Shown one piece after another: positions 13,527-21,964 of a DNA stretch of 39,509 nucleotides. A program made the translations under genes and the position numbers. The stretch comes from a virus, in the IMG/VR virus record IMGVR_UViG_3300021197_001432, positions 1 through 39,509 of that record. The stretch is one strand, 5' to 3'. Each line of letters starts with the position of its first letter. Position 1 is the first letter of the stretch. The notes below the pieces were generated by a model. The model worked only from the letters and a program-made list of their open reading frames with translations. It ran no database searches and had not been told where the DNA came from.

Positions 13527-13763
13527 TCAGCGGCTTTCTATTATTCTATCCAGTTTTGCGTCTAGTGCCTCAAGACGGTTAATCACGCGGCTCATGTCGT
13601 CGCGCAGCTCAGCTTTCGTGACATATTCGCGGGGTATTTCTTCGCGCGTTCTGTTCAGCAGAATTTGCATGCGCTGAATTTCTGAGTAGGTGGCGCGCAA
13701 AGCCCATCCGAAAACCCCCAGCAGCGCGGTGAGGCCAACAGTCCAAAGCGTGGAATATTCCAT
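13527..13763 (-). CDS. N-anchored coiled-coil membrane protein (78 aa)
   Basis: A short N-terminal membrane segment (LWTVGLTALLGVFGWALRA) is followed by a long charged coiled coil (RVINRLEALDAKLDRIIES). This build resembles small phage lysis helpers (Rz/XhlA-like). ATG 13763 puts the membrane segment at the very start; the longer frame from 13799 overlaps the previous gene. Neighbours are lysis and head genes. Confidence 0.6.
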   Translation of the reverse strand: MEYSTLWTVGLTALLGVFGWALRATYSEIQRMQILLNRTREEIPREYVTKAELRDDMSRVINRLEALDAKLDRIIESR

Positions 13764-13764
13764 A

Positions 13765-14073
13765 TCACCAAGTGCCCTCCCAAACGCGCAACGACCCAAA
13801 TTCGTTGCTAAGCATTTTCTTTTTTATGACCTCTTTGATTGCCTGCGTGTCATTCCAAGACACGCCTGCCTCTTTGGCCCATTCGTTCACCATGGCTAGG
13901 TCAACAAACCCAGCGAGCTTGTGTTCAGACCCAAAGGCATTTGGGCTAAGCTCACGCGCTTTGGCGGCGTCTTTCAGCATCTGCGAGCCGTCAAACGTCT
14001 GCTTTACTATAAGCTGATCGCCATCGAGGCTGAGCTGCTGACCAATCTTTGTGCTATGCGCTGGCTTTGGCAT
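13765..14073 (-). CDS. Conserved marine-phage protein after the capsid gene (102 aa)
   Basis: DGDQLIVKQTFDGSQMLKDA, an HKLAGFVDLAM stretch and NEFGSLRVWEGTW at the end form a pattern familiar from small proteins encoded just after the capsid gene in marine podoviruses, of unknown function and often found with the virion genes. Starts 20 bp inside the preceding gene. It may belong to the head or connector. Confidence 0.6.
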   Translation of the reverse strand: MPKPAHSTKIGQQLSLDGDQLIVKQTFDGSQMLKDAAKARELSPNAFGSEHKLAGFVDLAMVNEWAKEAGVSWNDTQAIKEVIKKKMLSNEFGSLRVWEGTW

Positions 14074-14257
14074 TCTTCACCTTGCGTGTCTTTTCTGGCT
14101 TTGCTGGCTCCGCCACATCCTCCAACACGGTGATTGAATCCGCACGATAGTTAATGATGTCTTGCACCTCGGCATCGGGTAAAACCACGGTTTCGCCCTT
14201 CTCAATGCGACCCTTGCTGCATTTTATCTTGATCCTGTTAACCAATATTTTTTTCAT
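14054..14257 (-). CDS. Small basic protein after the capsid gene (67 aa)
   Basis: The first half (ILVNRIKIKCSKGRIEKGE, then VVLPDAEVQDIINYRADSI) looks like a small SH3-like beta barrel; the tail is rich in Lys and Ala. ATG 14257 has GGAG at the right spacing. It follows the terminator after the capsid gene, so its level must depend on readthrough or coupling. Possibly a head decoration or completion protein, unproven. Confidence 0.6.
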   Translation of the reverse strand: MKKILVNRIKIKCSKGRIEKGETVVLPDAEVQDIINYRADSITVLEDVAEPAKPEKTRKVKNAKASA

Positions 14258-14267
14258 CTGAAGCTCC

Positions 14268-14300
14268 AAAAAAAGGGGAGGGGGCAGCAAAGCCGCCCCC
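14268..14300 (-). terminator. Strong rho-independent terminator after the capsid gene
   Basis: On the minus strand a nine-pair stem (GGGGGCGGC with GCTGCCCCC, one G-T pair) with a 3-nt loop is followed by TCCCC and seven T. It lies 10 bp after the capsid stop. It should trim capsid mRNA and lower expression of the lysis genes beyond it. Confidence 0.85.
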
Positions 14301-14309
14301 ACCTAAGTT

Positions 14310-15266
14310 TTAAGATGTGGTGTTGTCGAAAATTCCACCACTTGCTGCTTCATTTTTGCAGACCATTGTGAGTTCTGTGGTGATCTGCCTAGTGGTATTA
14401 TCGCCAGTTTTCGCCAAGGCGACATTTTTAGTGGGGCGCAGCACTGCCACGTTCCACATGTCATCTTGCATTATAAACACGTCCCTGGAGCGGTTTTCGC
14501 GCGATGGCACAAATTCTATGCTCCCCCATGGGGTCACGTAGACCGCTAGCGATTTGATTACACGCTCGTCACCGGCCTGAACGGCTGAACGCTGATTATT
14601 GTTACCCGTAAAGCCGAGGGCTTTATCCATCTGAAACGCAGATAGATACACGGTGTCAGGCTTTCCGCCTTCTTCCCAAATTGACTGCATCACTGTGTCA
14701 AAACGAGCTTGCGAAAACGCGATGAGAGTTGATGTTTCATCTGTACGCGTATTTGCACCAGTGCCCGCTGGGTCGGCGCCCTGATTAGCGCCGTGGACGG
14801 TGTTGGTTTTTATCCAAGCAGGAGCGCCCGCCATTTCACGCGCGGTTGTGGAGTTACCCGCAACCTTTGCGTTGGATGCAAACATCGCCTTTTCTATATC
14901 GAGCTTTTGCTCAACACCTACCTTTAGCACATGATATGCTAAATCACGATTTCGGCCATGCTTATCTGTGCCCTCATCTGTGTCTGGGACGACAACGGCA
15001 TTTTTAAAGATATTTGTGTAGTTACCTAAGCGTGTGGTCGCCGTGCGAGCTTCCGCTGTGGTTGCATCACCTTCAATGTGACTGTTGTTTGCGCTGCTTC
15101 TTAGCGCATCGGTTTGCCACTCATGCAACGTGTTGCTGGCCGTAGTCTTTTTAGACTTGCTGTAAAACGGCGTGTCCTGGGGGCTAATTTGGGTGATCTG
15201 CGAAGAAATGTCTTCCTTCAGACCGACAGCATCATAGCTGTCAAACGTGTTGCTCGGCTGAGCCAT
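14310..15266 (-). CDS. Major capsid protein, SU10-like/DUF5309 (318 aa)
   Basis: Forms the head shell. QPSNTFDSYDAVGLKEDISS, then QISPQDTPFYSKSKKTTASN at the N-terminus and an AGAPAWIKTN segment near 145 match the SU10 capsid (DUF5309) family with an HK97 fold; the C-terminal part has VPSRENRSRDVFIMQDDMW, also typical. Length fits the family. Preceded by AAGGA and followed by a strong terminator, as usual for the most abundant protein. The scaffold gene is directly before it. Confidence 0.93.
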   Translation of the reverse strand: MAQPSNTFDSYDAVGLKEDISSQITQISPQDTPFYSKSKKTTASNTLHEWQTDALRSSANNSHIEGDATTAEARTATTRLGNYTNIFKNAVVVPDTDEGTDKHGRNRDLAYHVLKVGVEQKLDIEKAMFASNAKVAGNSTTAREMAGAPAWIKTNTVHGANQGADPAGTGANTRTDETSTLIAFSQARFDTVMQSIWEEGGKPDTVYLSAFQMDKALGFTGNNNQRSAVQAGDERVIKSLAVYVTPWGSIEFVPSRENRSRDVFIMQDDMWNVAVLRPTKNVALAKTGDNTTRQITTELTMVCKNEAASGGIFDNTTS

Positions 15267-15279
15267 TGGATCGTCCTTT

Positions 15280-16269
15280 CTAGGAGTTCATAATCAGGTC
15301 AATCGCATCTTCAATGCGGCCTGACTTTTGCAGGCGCTGTTGCGCCTTTTTGCGGTTGGTAGCCGCAGCATTTTCTGGACGTTTTTTTGCACCAGCGCGG
15401 ACTGGTTGGAGGGTTTCACCCTGCTCTTTTTTTGCAGCTTTCTTCTTGGCTAAGAGCTGCCGGTATTTGCGCGCATCGTTCAGCGCCAACACATGCCTGC
15501 TATCCTTGACGCCCTGAATTTCCTCTGGGGAAAATCCGTATTCAACGCCTGTGTCGATGAGCTGTTGACGTAATTGAGCGCCCTTTTCCGGGTGCGCAAT
15601 TTCTGGGATCAGCCGTTTAAGCTGCTCCGCTTGATCCGCCAAGTAGGCTTGTTCTTGCTGTTGTTCTTGCGCACTTTGCTGGCGCTGCGTTTGTTGTAAC
15701 GCCGCGACATCTTGGTCATACGCAGCCTTGGCCTCGTCAAATTGGATTTTCTTTTCCATGTAGCCAATTGGATCGGCTGTGAAATCCTCTTTGGACGGTG
15801 GGACAGGGGCTTGCAGACCGCCTTTTTCCGCACGTTGGTACAGCTCCAGAGTTTGCTGTTGCTGTTGGGCTAATGCTTCAAATTGCTGCTTGTATTGCTT
15901 TTCAAGCGCAGCAACTTCCTGCATTCGTTTGTTGATGTACCCCTGACCAGCCGCAGATTGCCGCAATTCATCCAATGTCCAACGCTCTTCTTTGCCGTCA
16001 ATTTTGACGGGGATGAGGTTGGTCGTTTCACTTGGCTCTGCTAAGTCATCGTCATCAATTTCAACGTCTAATTCTTCGCCGGTATCGGCGTCGTCGGACG
16101 CTTCGACAACATCCTCGCTTTCCGCTGTTTCTTCCGGGGCGTCGCTCTGACCGTCGTCAGTTGGCTGAACCTCAGTTTCCGCAGTGTCGCTTGGATTAGT
16201 TTCTTCAGACTTAATGTCTGGGTCTTGTAAGATGCTGTCAACAGCACTTTCTAAGTCAGTCGTTTCCAC
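15280..16269 (-). CDS. Scaffolding protein (329 aa)
   Basis: Acidic N-terminus (about 1-90, mostly D, E, S and T), then Gln-rich coiled coil (about 110-220) and a basic C-terminus (KKKAAKKEQGE, then RKKAQQRLQKSGR) that would contact the coat protein. This is the standard make-up of phage scaffolds, and the gene lies between portal and capsid. The start is GTG at 16269 with AAGGG upstream. No protease motif is seen, so scaffold release probably does not need a phage protease from this gene. Confidence 0.85.
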   Translation of the reverse strand: METTDLESAVDSILQDPDIKSEETNPSDTAETEVQPTDDGQSDAPEETAESEDVVEASDDADTGEELDVEIDDDDLAEPSETTNLIPVKIDGKEERWTLDELRQSAAGQGYINKRMQEVAALEKQYKQQFEALAQQQQQTLELYQRAEKGGLQAPVPPSKEDFTADPIGYMEKKIQFDEAKAAYDQDVAALQQTQRQQSAQEQQQEQAYLADQAEQLKRLIPEIAHPEKGAQLRQQLIDTGVEYGFSPEEIQGVKDSRHVLALNDARKYRQLLAKKKAAKKEQGETLQPVRAGAKKRPENAAATNRKKAQQRLQKSGRIEDAIDLIMNS

Positions 16270-16273
16270 GGTG

Positions 16274-16519
16274 CTAACCCTTTATCTTTTTGCGTTTCAG
16301 AAGCACCTCTGCGGCAATTGCCGCGTCGAGCTGTACCTCAATCAAGTTGACGGCACGCATCATTGCGTGCGCCTCTTCCCGGCCGTCGATGTCGTCGGCG
16401 GCGCTGGACTTAAACGCTTGGATTTGGTTTTCACGCACCAGATCAAGGAAATGCTTGAATGCCGTGTCGCTTTTTAGGCGGCGGGCTTCTTCTGCCTCAA
16501 TGCGGATGTCGTTTTTCAA
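16274..16519 (-). CDS. Small helical head-region protein (81 aa)
   Basis: All-helical (IRIEAEEARRLKSDTAFKHF, then AVNLIEVQLDAAIAAEVLLK), basic at the C-terminus. Small proteins like this often lie between portal and scaffold in marine podoviruses, with no known role. The start is TTG at 16519 with AGGA six bases upstream, following the control region 16520-16606. Confidence 0.6.
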   Translation of the reverse strand: MKNDIRIEAEEARRLKSDTAFKHFLDLVRENQIQAFKSSAADDIDGREEAHAMMRAVNLIEVQLDAAIAAEVLLKRKKIKG

Positions 16520-16606
16520 GGTTTATCCTAGCGATTTCAGTCGCTAAGATAATACCAGAAACACTATATATAGTCTAAAAACGGTGTGAAATACTACATG
16601 TGGTAG
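16520..16606 (-). promoter_or_regulatory. Intergenic control region before the capsid genes
   Basis: The only sizeable gap inside the head genes. It holds a perfect palindrome ACTATATATAGT (16563-16574), a stem TAGCGA-TTTCAG-TCGCTA (16530-16547) and ACTACATGTGGTAGT (16593-16607, imperfect palindrome). On the minus strand TTAGAC, 18 bp and TATTAT make a fair sigma70 promoter for the scaffold and capsid genes, with the TAGCGA hairpin in the leader. Confidence 0.45.
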
Positions 16607-18682
16607 TTATTGCACCTGTTGAGGTTGAGCAATCCCGGCGACTGTGCGCAGCTTTTCTTGCTCTGCTTTCACTCTGGCGATGTCCACGGCAGTGCCGTAC
16701 TGGCCCACGACCTTCGCCGCATCCACCATCAGGTCTTGCGCCATCTGATCGCGCTTCAGATCATCCTCGGCCGCCGCTTTCTGCGCGTCCAGTTGCAGCT
16801 TGGCCATATCGCTCGCCATCTTCGCCTGCGCTTTGACTTGCTCAGCTTGGATAAACGCGGCGTTGGGGTCTTGCTGACCCTGCTGCGCCTGGGCCTGCTG
16901 CTGCATCTGTAGCATCTGCTGCTCTATCTCTGGCGTGATCGGCGCAAAGTAGCGGTCAGCATTTCTGACGCCAGACAGCGCCAAGCTATCCGCCAGAGTG
17001 TTGCGAATGTTGGTCAAACTGACCAAGCCGTTCATCGGCCCGTAATTCTGATAAACCATGGTCTGCATTTGAAGCGCCTGCGCCAGAGCTGCCTGACGCT
17101 CTTCTTCGCGGCCTGTGCCCAGACCCACGTTGATCTGGCAATGCATCGAGGTGTCCCAGACACGCGGATCAACTGGCACAAACTGGCCGTTGAGGCGCAT
17201 CATCTGCTCTTCATCAACATTCTTGTGCATCAGGCGCAGCATAATCCCAAACAGATCGCGCATGCCGTCCGCCAAGTTGCGCACCATCACCTCAATTTGA
17301 CCCGCCGCTGCTTCCACCGTTGCGGTGACGGCGGCCTTGGTGGTGCTTTGCATCGCATCCGGGTTCAGCGCCACGTTCTGCGTCACCCCTGTTTTTTGCT
17401 CAACTAGCGTGTCCATGTAGGAAAGCGCGCTGAGCGTCTGACCGGCGGTAAATGGCACGGCCAAATCCTGCACAGCCCCGGCTTGGCGCATCCGCACAAT
17501 CGCGCCAATTTCGTTGTTCAGCACATCGTCGATCGAGACTTGGCCGTCCACGATCCCAATTCTTGGTTGATTCACCATTGCCACGTTGTCGAGAATTCCG
17601 CGCAGAATTGACGTTGCGGCGTCCTGATCATCCATGACAATCTCGGCTAGGCTGCGGCCGTAGAAACTGTGCGGCTCTGGATCAACCTCAAACTTGGCAA
17701 ATGGCAGCTCATCGCACGGCTCAAAATCCAGCAGCTCATATTTCGTACCGCCAAGCAGAAACTTGTGCAGAATTGGTACGCCCGTGCCGTCCACATCGCA
17801 GCGCATATATGCCTCTGTGATACTGACGTTTTTCATCGACGGGTCTAGGTCATCCTCGTCAACGTCGTGGCTAAATCCGTCGCGCTCAAACTGCTCCGTT
17901 TCAGTCATTTCAGAGCCGCCGTCAAAAGCGTTAAGCTTGTTAATGACCTGCGGGTCAAAGCCCATGCCGATTACGTCCCCGGCGCGCATTTCAGTGCGGT
18001 GCGCGACCACGAATGCGTCCTGCAATGACCGCGCGGAGCGGTTCACGAAGAATTCCTCCGGGGGCACGCTCTCCATGCACAGCTCGCCTTTCATCTTTCT
18101 GCGGCTGAGCTTCACGGCGTGGACAGGCATTTCAACCTCTGCGCCAAATTCGTCAACTGTAATTGACATTTCGGTGGACTGCTCCAGCACGTCAACGCCG
18201 TCATCTGAGGTCAGCAGCATCAGCTCTTCATCAGACAGATCGGTAAACGTGTGAATACTAGCCTCTGGGTAGGTGTGCCAGTATGCCTTGATGATGCCCT
18301 GCTTTTTGACCATGGCGTCGCTGAAAGCGTCATTTAAAGCACGGTATCCCCCCAGGCGGACAAACTCATGGTGCATCATCTCTGTAGCCTGCTCACACAT
18401 CGCCACGTCGTTAGGCGTGCGCGGTACGAATTCCACCGGCCGCGAGCTGCTCAGAAAAACGCGCATCAGGCTCGGCTTGGTGGCGCGCACCACATCCCGA
18501 ACTTTGGTCGCAACCACTTTGCTGCGCCCGTCCTCATGCCCAATATCAACGCGGCCGTCTAGGTAGCGCTGGGCTTTGATCCTGTCCTCGCTGATCTCCG
18601 CCTCAACAAACGATACCGCGTCGTCCACGGCCGCCTGCACAATGCTTTCAATTTCGTCGCGGGTTTTGGGCTTCAGTTCCAT
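16607..18682 (-). CDS. Portal protein, P22-like (691 aa)
   Basis: Dodecameric DNA channel at the head vertex. The N-terminal part (DEIESIVQAAVDDAVSFVEA, RSKVVATKVRDVVRATKPSL) and the middle with ESVPPEEFFVNRSARSLQDA and HSFYGRSLAEIVMDDQDAAT match P22-type portals of podoviruses, as does a long helical Gln/Ala-rich C-terminus that would form the barrel (about 585-690). Length is normal for the family. Its ribosome site AAAGGAATATC lies in a 39-bp tandem duplication. Confidence 0.93.
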   Translation of the reverse strand: MELKPKTRDEIESIVQAAVDDAVSFVEAEISEDRIKAQRYLDGRVDIGHEDGRSKVVATKVRDVVRATKPSLMRVFLSSSRPVEFVPRTPNDVAMCEQATEMMHHEFVRLGGYRALNDAFSDAMVKKQGIIKAYWHTYPEASIHTFTDLSDEELMLLTSDDGVDVLEQSTEMSITVDEFGAEVEMPVHAVKLSRRKMKGELCMESVPPEEFFVNRSARSLQDAFVVAHRTEMRAGDVIGMGFDPQVINKLNAFDGGSEMTETEQFERDGFSHDVDEDDLDPSMKNVSITEAYMRCDVDGTGVPILHKFLLGGTKYELLDFEPCDELPFAKFEVDPEPHSFYGRSLAEIVMDDQDAATSILRGILDNVAMVNQPRIGIVDGQVSIDDVLNNEIGAIVRMRQAGAVQDLAVPFTAGQTLSALSYMDTLVEQKTGVTQNVALNPDAMQSTTKAAVTATVEAAAGQIEVMVRNLADGMRDLFGIMLRLMHKNVDEEQMMRLNGQFVPVDPRVWDTSMHCQINVGLGTGREEERQAALAQALQMQTMVYQNYGPMNGLVSLTNIRNTLADSLALSGVRNADRYFAPITPEIEQQMLQMQQQAQAQQGQQDPNAAFIQAEQVKAQAKMASDMAKLQLDAQKAAAEDDLKRDQMAQDLMVDAAKVVGQYGTAVDIARVKAEQEKLRTVAGIAQPQQVQ

Positions 18683-18683
18683 G

Positions 18684-18761
18684 ATATTCCTTTACTGCAT
18701 TACTGCGTCCAAAACGCCTTGCATATTCCTCTACTGCATTACTGCGTCCAAAACGCCTTGC
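18684..18761. repeat. 39-bp tandem duplication at the portal gene start
   Basis: Unit 1 (18684-18722) and unit 2 (18723-18761) are identical except at 18692/18731 (T/C). Unit 2 is the end of the ejection-protein gene, with its TAG stop; unit 1 is a copy after it, where the mismatch changes the stop to TAA. Each unit has an AGGAATAT ribosome site; the one in unit 1 serves the portal ATG. Confidence 0.95.
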
Positions 18762-20665
18762 GTCTGCCGTGCTCCCACGTTTGTCGCGCCGCTCTGGAAG
18801 GTCTGCGCCAAGCCTTCAATTGCGCGCTGTAGTACAGCCATGCCGCTGGTGTCGTTCAGCGCATTGCGAACCATGTCCGGGTCGCGGCTGATCAACACTT
18901 TGACCACCTGTTCTCTTTCGGCGTCGGTCAGCCCTGGTGCGGCGCGCTGTGTGACTTTTCGCAAAAGCCGGTAAATGTTGATTGGGTTGGGGCTAGTAAC
19001 AACCTCGGCGATTTCGTCGCCGCCGATGTTCATACCTTGCCGTTTCCCCAGCTCCCTCAAGACCTGAGTGTCAGACCCGCCCAAAACCCTGTTTGCAGCG
19101 TTCTGCGCGCCAGCCGCAACGTCAACTTTTTCCAAGACTTGCGGCAGTTGATCCTCTGGTATGACGATGCGCAGGATTGCGCCTAGTTTGTTTTCCTCGT
19201 CAGCGAGGTTTCGCATCAGGCTGGCCTTTGAACCAGTGCCCATTTTGTTACGGTATGCCTGCATCACGCCAGCTCGATATGCGCTGACGGCCGAGCCACC
19301 GAGGGCTTGCACATCTGCAAACTCAATTTCAACCTGATCGGCAGATTTAGCCAAAGCCTTTTGGCCGTCCCGAAAAGCATCGCGCGCGTTACGCACCGTT
19401 GCCGCCTGCGCTCTGGTCGCCGCCATCTCTGGTGAGGCGTCGTCAATTGCTGCGCGCAGCCCTTGCTGTAGATTAGCCGCCTCTTCGCCGACAACGCCTG
19501 CGTCACCTTTGTACAGTTTTGACGTTATTTGAGAGAGCGAACGTCTAACCTGTTCAGCTTCCTCCATGGTGGGCTGCCGCGTGAATATAATGCTGCCGTC
19601 GTCCGCCACGGTAAAATACGGCTTTTGCCCGCTGCGCATAAATAATGCCTGCTCAACCTGTTTTGCCGCCTCTGGCGCGCGTTCTAGCACAAGCTCAAGC
19701 TGTCGGAACAAATCGTCGGTTTCAACTTTAACCTCTCTGAACGGCGCATATGCCTGTTTTTCTAAACGCTTTGCCTCTTCGTCGCTTGCTTTCATTCCGC
19801 GCAAAATGTTGGGGTCTTTAACCTCTGACAAATATTTGTTGATTTCGTTTACTGCGACTTGCCGCGTTTCACCGGGGCGGCGCTCAAGCGTTTCTCTAAG
19901 CATCCCTGCGGCCTTGCCGCCGGTTGCCCTAAAGGTTTTTACAGCATCGAGCAGCGTTCTGTTTTCCGCCATGATCTTGCCGTTGAGGACGCCCTCCACA
20001 ACCTCGTCAACTGTCATACCGCCCTCGGTGGCAAGGCGCTGCAACTCTGTTTCAACCGCTTTGCCGCCAGTGTTGCCAAGCTTGCGCCGCGCAATATCCA
20101 CAAGCGCCACGAATGGCTTTGTCACCATAGGCGCTCCCGCGTAAAGCGCTGTGCCGCCCACACCTCCTAAGCCCGCGCCAACGGCAGTGCCGTACATCCG
20201 ATCTAATGCGTCACCCTCGCCGTGGCCAAACCCCGACAAAGCGCCCTGCGCTGTGGCGGTAATCGCAGCATCGCCAATGCCAGTCGGAGCTGTAAATCCT
20301 GCGATTTTTGCGAGGCGTGGATATTTTGCAGCGAGGCGCGCCAAAGTAGCGCCGCCCGCAGCGCCGCCCGAAAACATGGAGCCAACGATAGCGGGCAAGA
20401 CAGCGCCACCAACCTCATAGCCAATAGCCTCTAGCGGCCGTGCATTTTGGTAATCCTTGAGCTGGCCGCGCACCTCCGCCACAACCTCGTCATAGTCGCG
20501 GCCACCAAGTGAGCGCAGCCATGCCTCCGCCTCGTCAGCTCCGCCAAAGGTCAGCCCTTGCAGGGCTTGTCTGGTGCGCTGGGTTGGGGTTGCGGCCTTG
20601 CGTGCAACCTCTGCCTCGGCAGCTTGCATTGTCTCCGCTAAAATTTCTTCTGCTGTCTTGGCCAT
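18731..20665 (-). CDS. Large internal/ejection protein (644 aa)
   Basis: Gly/Ala-rich, long helical protein without enzyme motifs. A hydrophobic glycine-rich stretch (about 80-190: VGGAVLPAIVGSMFSGGAAG and more) could insert in a membrane; the rest is charged helix (LEKQAYAPFREVKVETDD, then QAATVRNARDAFRDGQKAL). Placed next to two other such genes and the portal gene, it fits proteins ejected before DNA to make the channel. Its 3' end is duplicated. No close named homologue claimed. Confidence 0.72.
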   Translation of the reverse strand: MAKTAEEILAETMQAAEAEVARKAATPTQRTRQALQGLTFGGADEAEAWLRSLGGRDYDEVVAEVRGQLKDYQNARPLEAIGYEVGGAVLPAIVGSMFSGGAAGGATLARLAAKYPRLAKIAGFTAPTGIGDAAITATAQGALSGFGHGEGDALDRMYGTAVGAGLGGVGGTALYAGAPMVTKPFVALVDIARRKLGNTGGKAVETELQRLATEGGMTVDEVVEGVLNGKIMAENRTLLDAVKTFRATGGKAAGMLRETLERRPGETRQVAVNEINKYLSEVKDPNILRGMKASDEEAKRLEKQAYAPFREVKVETDDLFRQLELVLERAPEAAKQVEQALFMRSGQKPYFTVADDGSIIFTRQPTMEEAEQVRRSLSQITSKLYKGDAGVVGEEAANLQQGLRAAIDDASPEMAATRAQAATVRNARDAFRDGQKALAKSADQVEIEFADVQALGGSAVSAYRAGVMQAYRNKMGTGSKASLMRNLADEENKLGAILRIVIPEDQLPQVLEKVDVAAGAQNAANRVLGGSDTQVLRELGKRQGMNIGGDEIAEVVTSPNPINIYRLLRKVTQRAAPGLTDAEREQVVKVLISRDPDMVRNALNDTSGMAVLQRAIEGLAQTFQSGATNVGARQTQGVLDAVMQ

Positions 20666-20666
20666 T

Positions 20667-21959
20667 CTAGTTTCCTAATGCTTGGAGGTAACGTTTGCGC
20701 TGTTCCTCTGTGAAACCTTCGCGCCAATGCTTTTGCCAAGCCTCGTCTGTTGGGAAACTTTGTGCGGCTGCGCCAGTTGTTGGCCGTGGCGGTACGTCTA
20801 AGATTGTTGGTCGTTTTAGCAATTCACCGGCATAGCTGATGTCTGGCACGACTAAGCTGGGGTCTAGCCCTGCCTGCACCGCAAAGTCACGGTATTGGTT
20901 GGCAACTTTGTCATACTGCCCCTGCGCGCTCTTATATAGGCCAGTTGCCCGCGCCACAAAATCAGCTCGCTGTGCCGCTGACAAAAGTGTGCCCGTTTCG
21001 ATTGATCCGACCAACGCCTTAATGCGCTCGCCGTATGAGCCAGCGCTTGCCGCGGCAGAAAATTCGCTTTCCCTTACGACAGAACCGGGATCAAGCATTT
21101 TCATAAAGTTAAATATCAGTGACAAGTCGCCAGCCGCCGTTGGCCCGCCTTGGATCGCTGACGCAATGCGGCCATAGGCAAAAGAAACCTCAGAAAAGCC
21201 TTTTGCCTCCGCGCGGCCAGAAAACTCCTTGCGAGCTTCCATCACCCTCTTAGCCATTTCACCCTGCGTTTTGGGGTCAGTCAGCGTCTGGCTTAAATAA
21301 GTGCTAATTGCGTCTTTAGCGGTAATCGCGCCAGTGTTTAAAGCGCCCAACACGGCGGCCGCCACAGTATCACCGCTTTCCGCCTTTTGCGTGAGCATGT
21401 CCACGGTTCTATTTCGTGATTTGTTGGCAGTCCGCCGCTGCTTCCCAGCGTCCATATTCGCCGCTAGATTTGGGTCAGGATTTAGCGTCATCGAGTTGAG
21501 CCAGTTGGCCATCGTGCCACTGAAATCTTTAAACCTGTCGCGCTCGTAAAACTTTTGTCCAGTTTCACCTTGCGCCCCAGCTTGCATCTTTTGCAGGCCG
21601 AACATTTCCAGAAGCCCGCCGCCGCGTTGCTGTTGTTGTGGAGCGACAGGGCGTGATGCTGTCGATATAGTCGGGTCTTGCAGCGCTGTGCTGGCAGTGG
21701 CCACTGTTTGATCAGCAGTTTGCGGGTTGCTAGCGGGGGCGGCAGGGGGCGGGCTTTGCAGCGCCAGAGCGATTGCCCGCTGGAGGTCATCGACGTTTGC
21801 GTTTGGGTTTGCCGCCAAGGCTGCTTGGGCGGCTTGAATGCTCCGCAGCTCGTTTCCCGCTTGCGCCATTTCTCCAGCAAAAGCGCCTCTGAGCGATGGA
21901 ATGACCGGCGAAAATCTGTCGATGATGTCTTGTGTAAGCGGAAATTCGGACAGAGCCAT
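20667..21959 (-). CDS. Internal virion/ejection protein (430 aa)
   Basis: Ala/Gln-rich N-terminal half with a proline-rich linker (about 65-110), then a helical part with FMKMLDPGSVVRESEFSAA (about 290-310). That LDPGSVVRE-E motif is widespread in internal virion proteins of marine podoviruses. It is probably ejected with the genome. The ATG follows a GGAGCG site. Together with the genes on either side it forms the three-gene ejection block. Confidence 0.72.
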   Translation of the reverse strand: MALSEFPLTQDIIDRFSPVIPSLRGAFAGEMAQAGNELRSIQAAQAALAANPNANVDDLQRAIALALQSPPPAAPASNPQTADQTVATASTALQDPTISTASRPVAPQQQQRGGGLLEMFGLQKMQAGAQGETGQKFYERDRFKDFSGTMANWLNSMTLNPDPNLAANMDAGKQRRTANKSRNRTVDMLTQKAESGDTVAAAVLGALNTGAITAKDAISTYLSQTLTDPKTQGEMAKRVMEARKEFSGRAEAKGFSEVSFAYGRIASAIQGGPTAAGDLSLIFNFMKMLDPGSVVRESEFSAAASAGSYGERIKALVGSIETGTLLSAAQRADFVARATGLYKSAQGQYDKVANQYRDFAVQAGLDPSLVVPDISYAGELLKRPTILDVPPRPTTGAAAQSFPTDEAWQKHWREGFTEEQRKRYLQALGN

Positions 21960-21964
21960 CTTGT

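Noticed and set aside
16593-16605. The exact 13-bp match to 35946-35958 as proof of a shared operator
   Set aside because: About twenty chance 13-mer matches are expected within a sequence of this length; only the position of both copies in gaps before late genes makes it worth a note.
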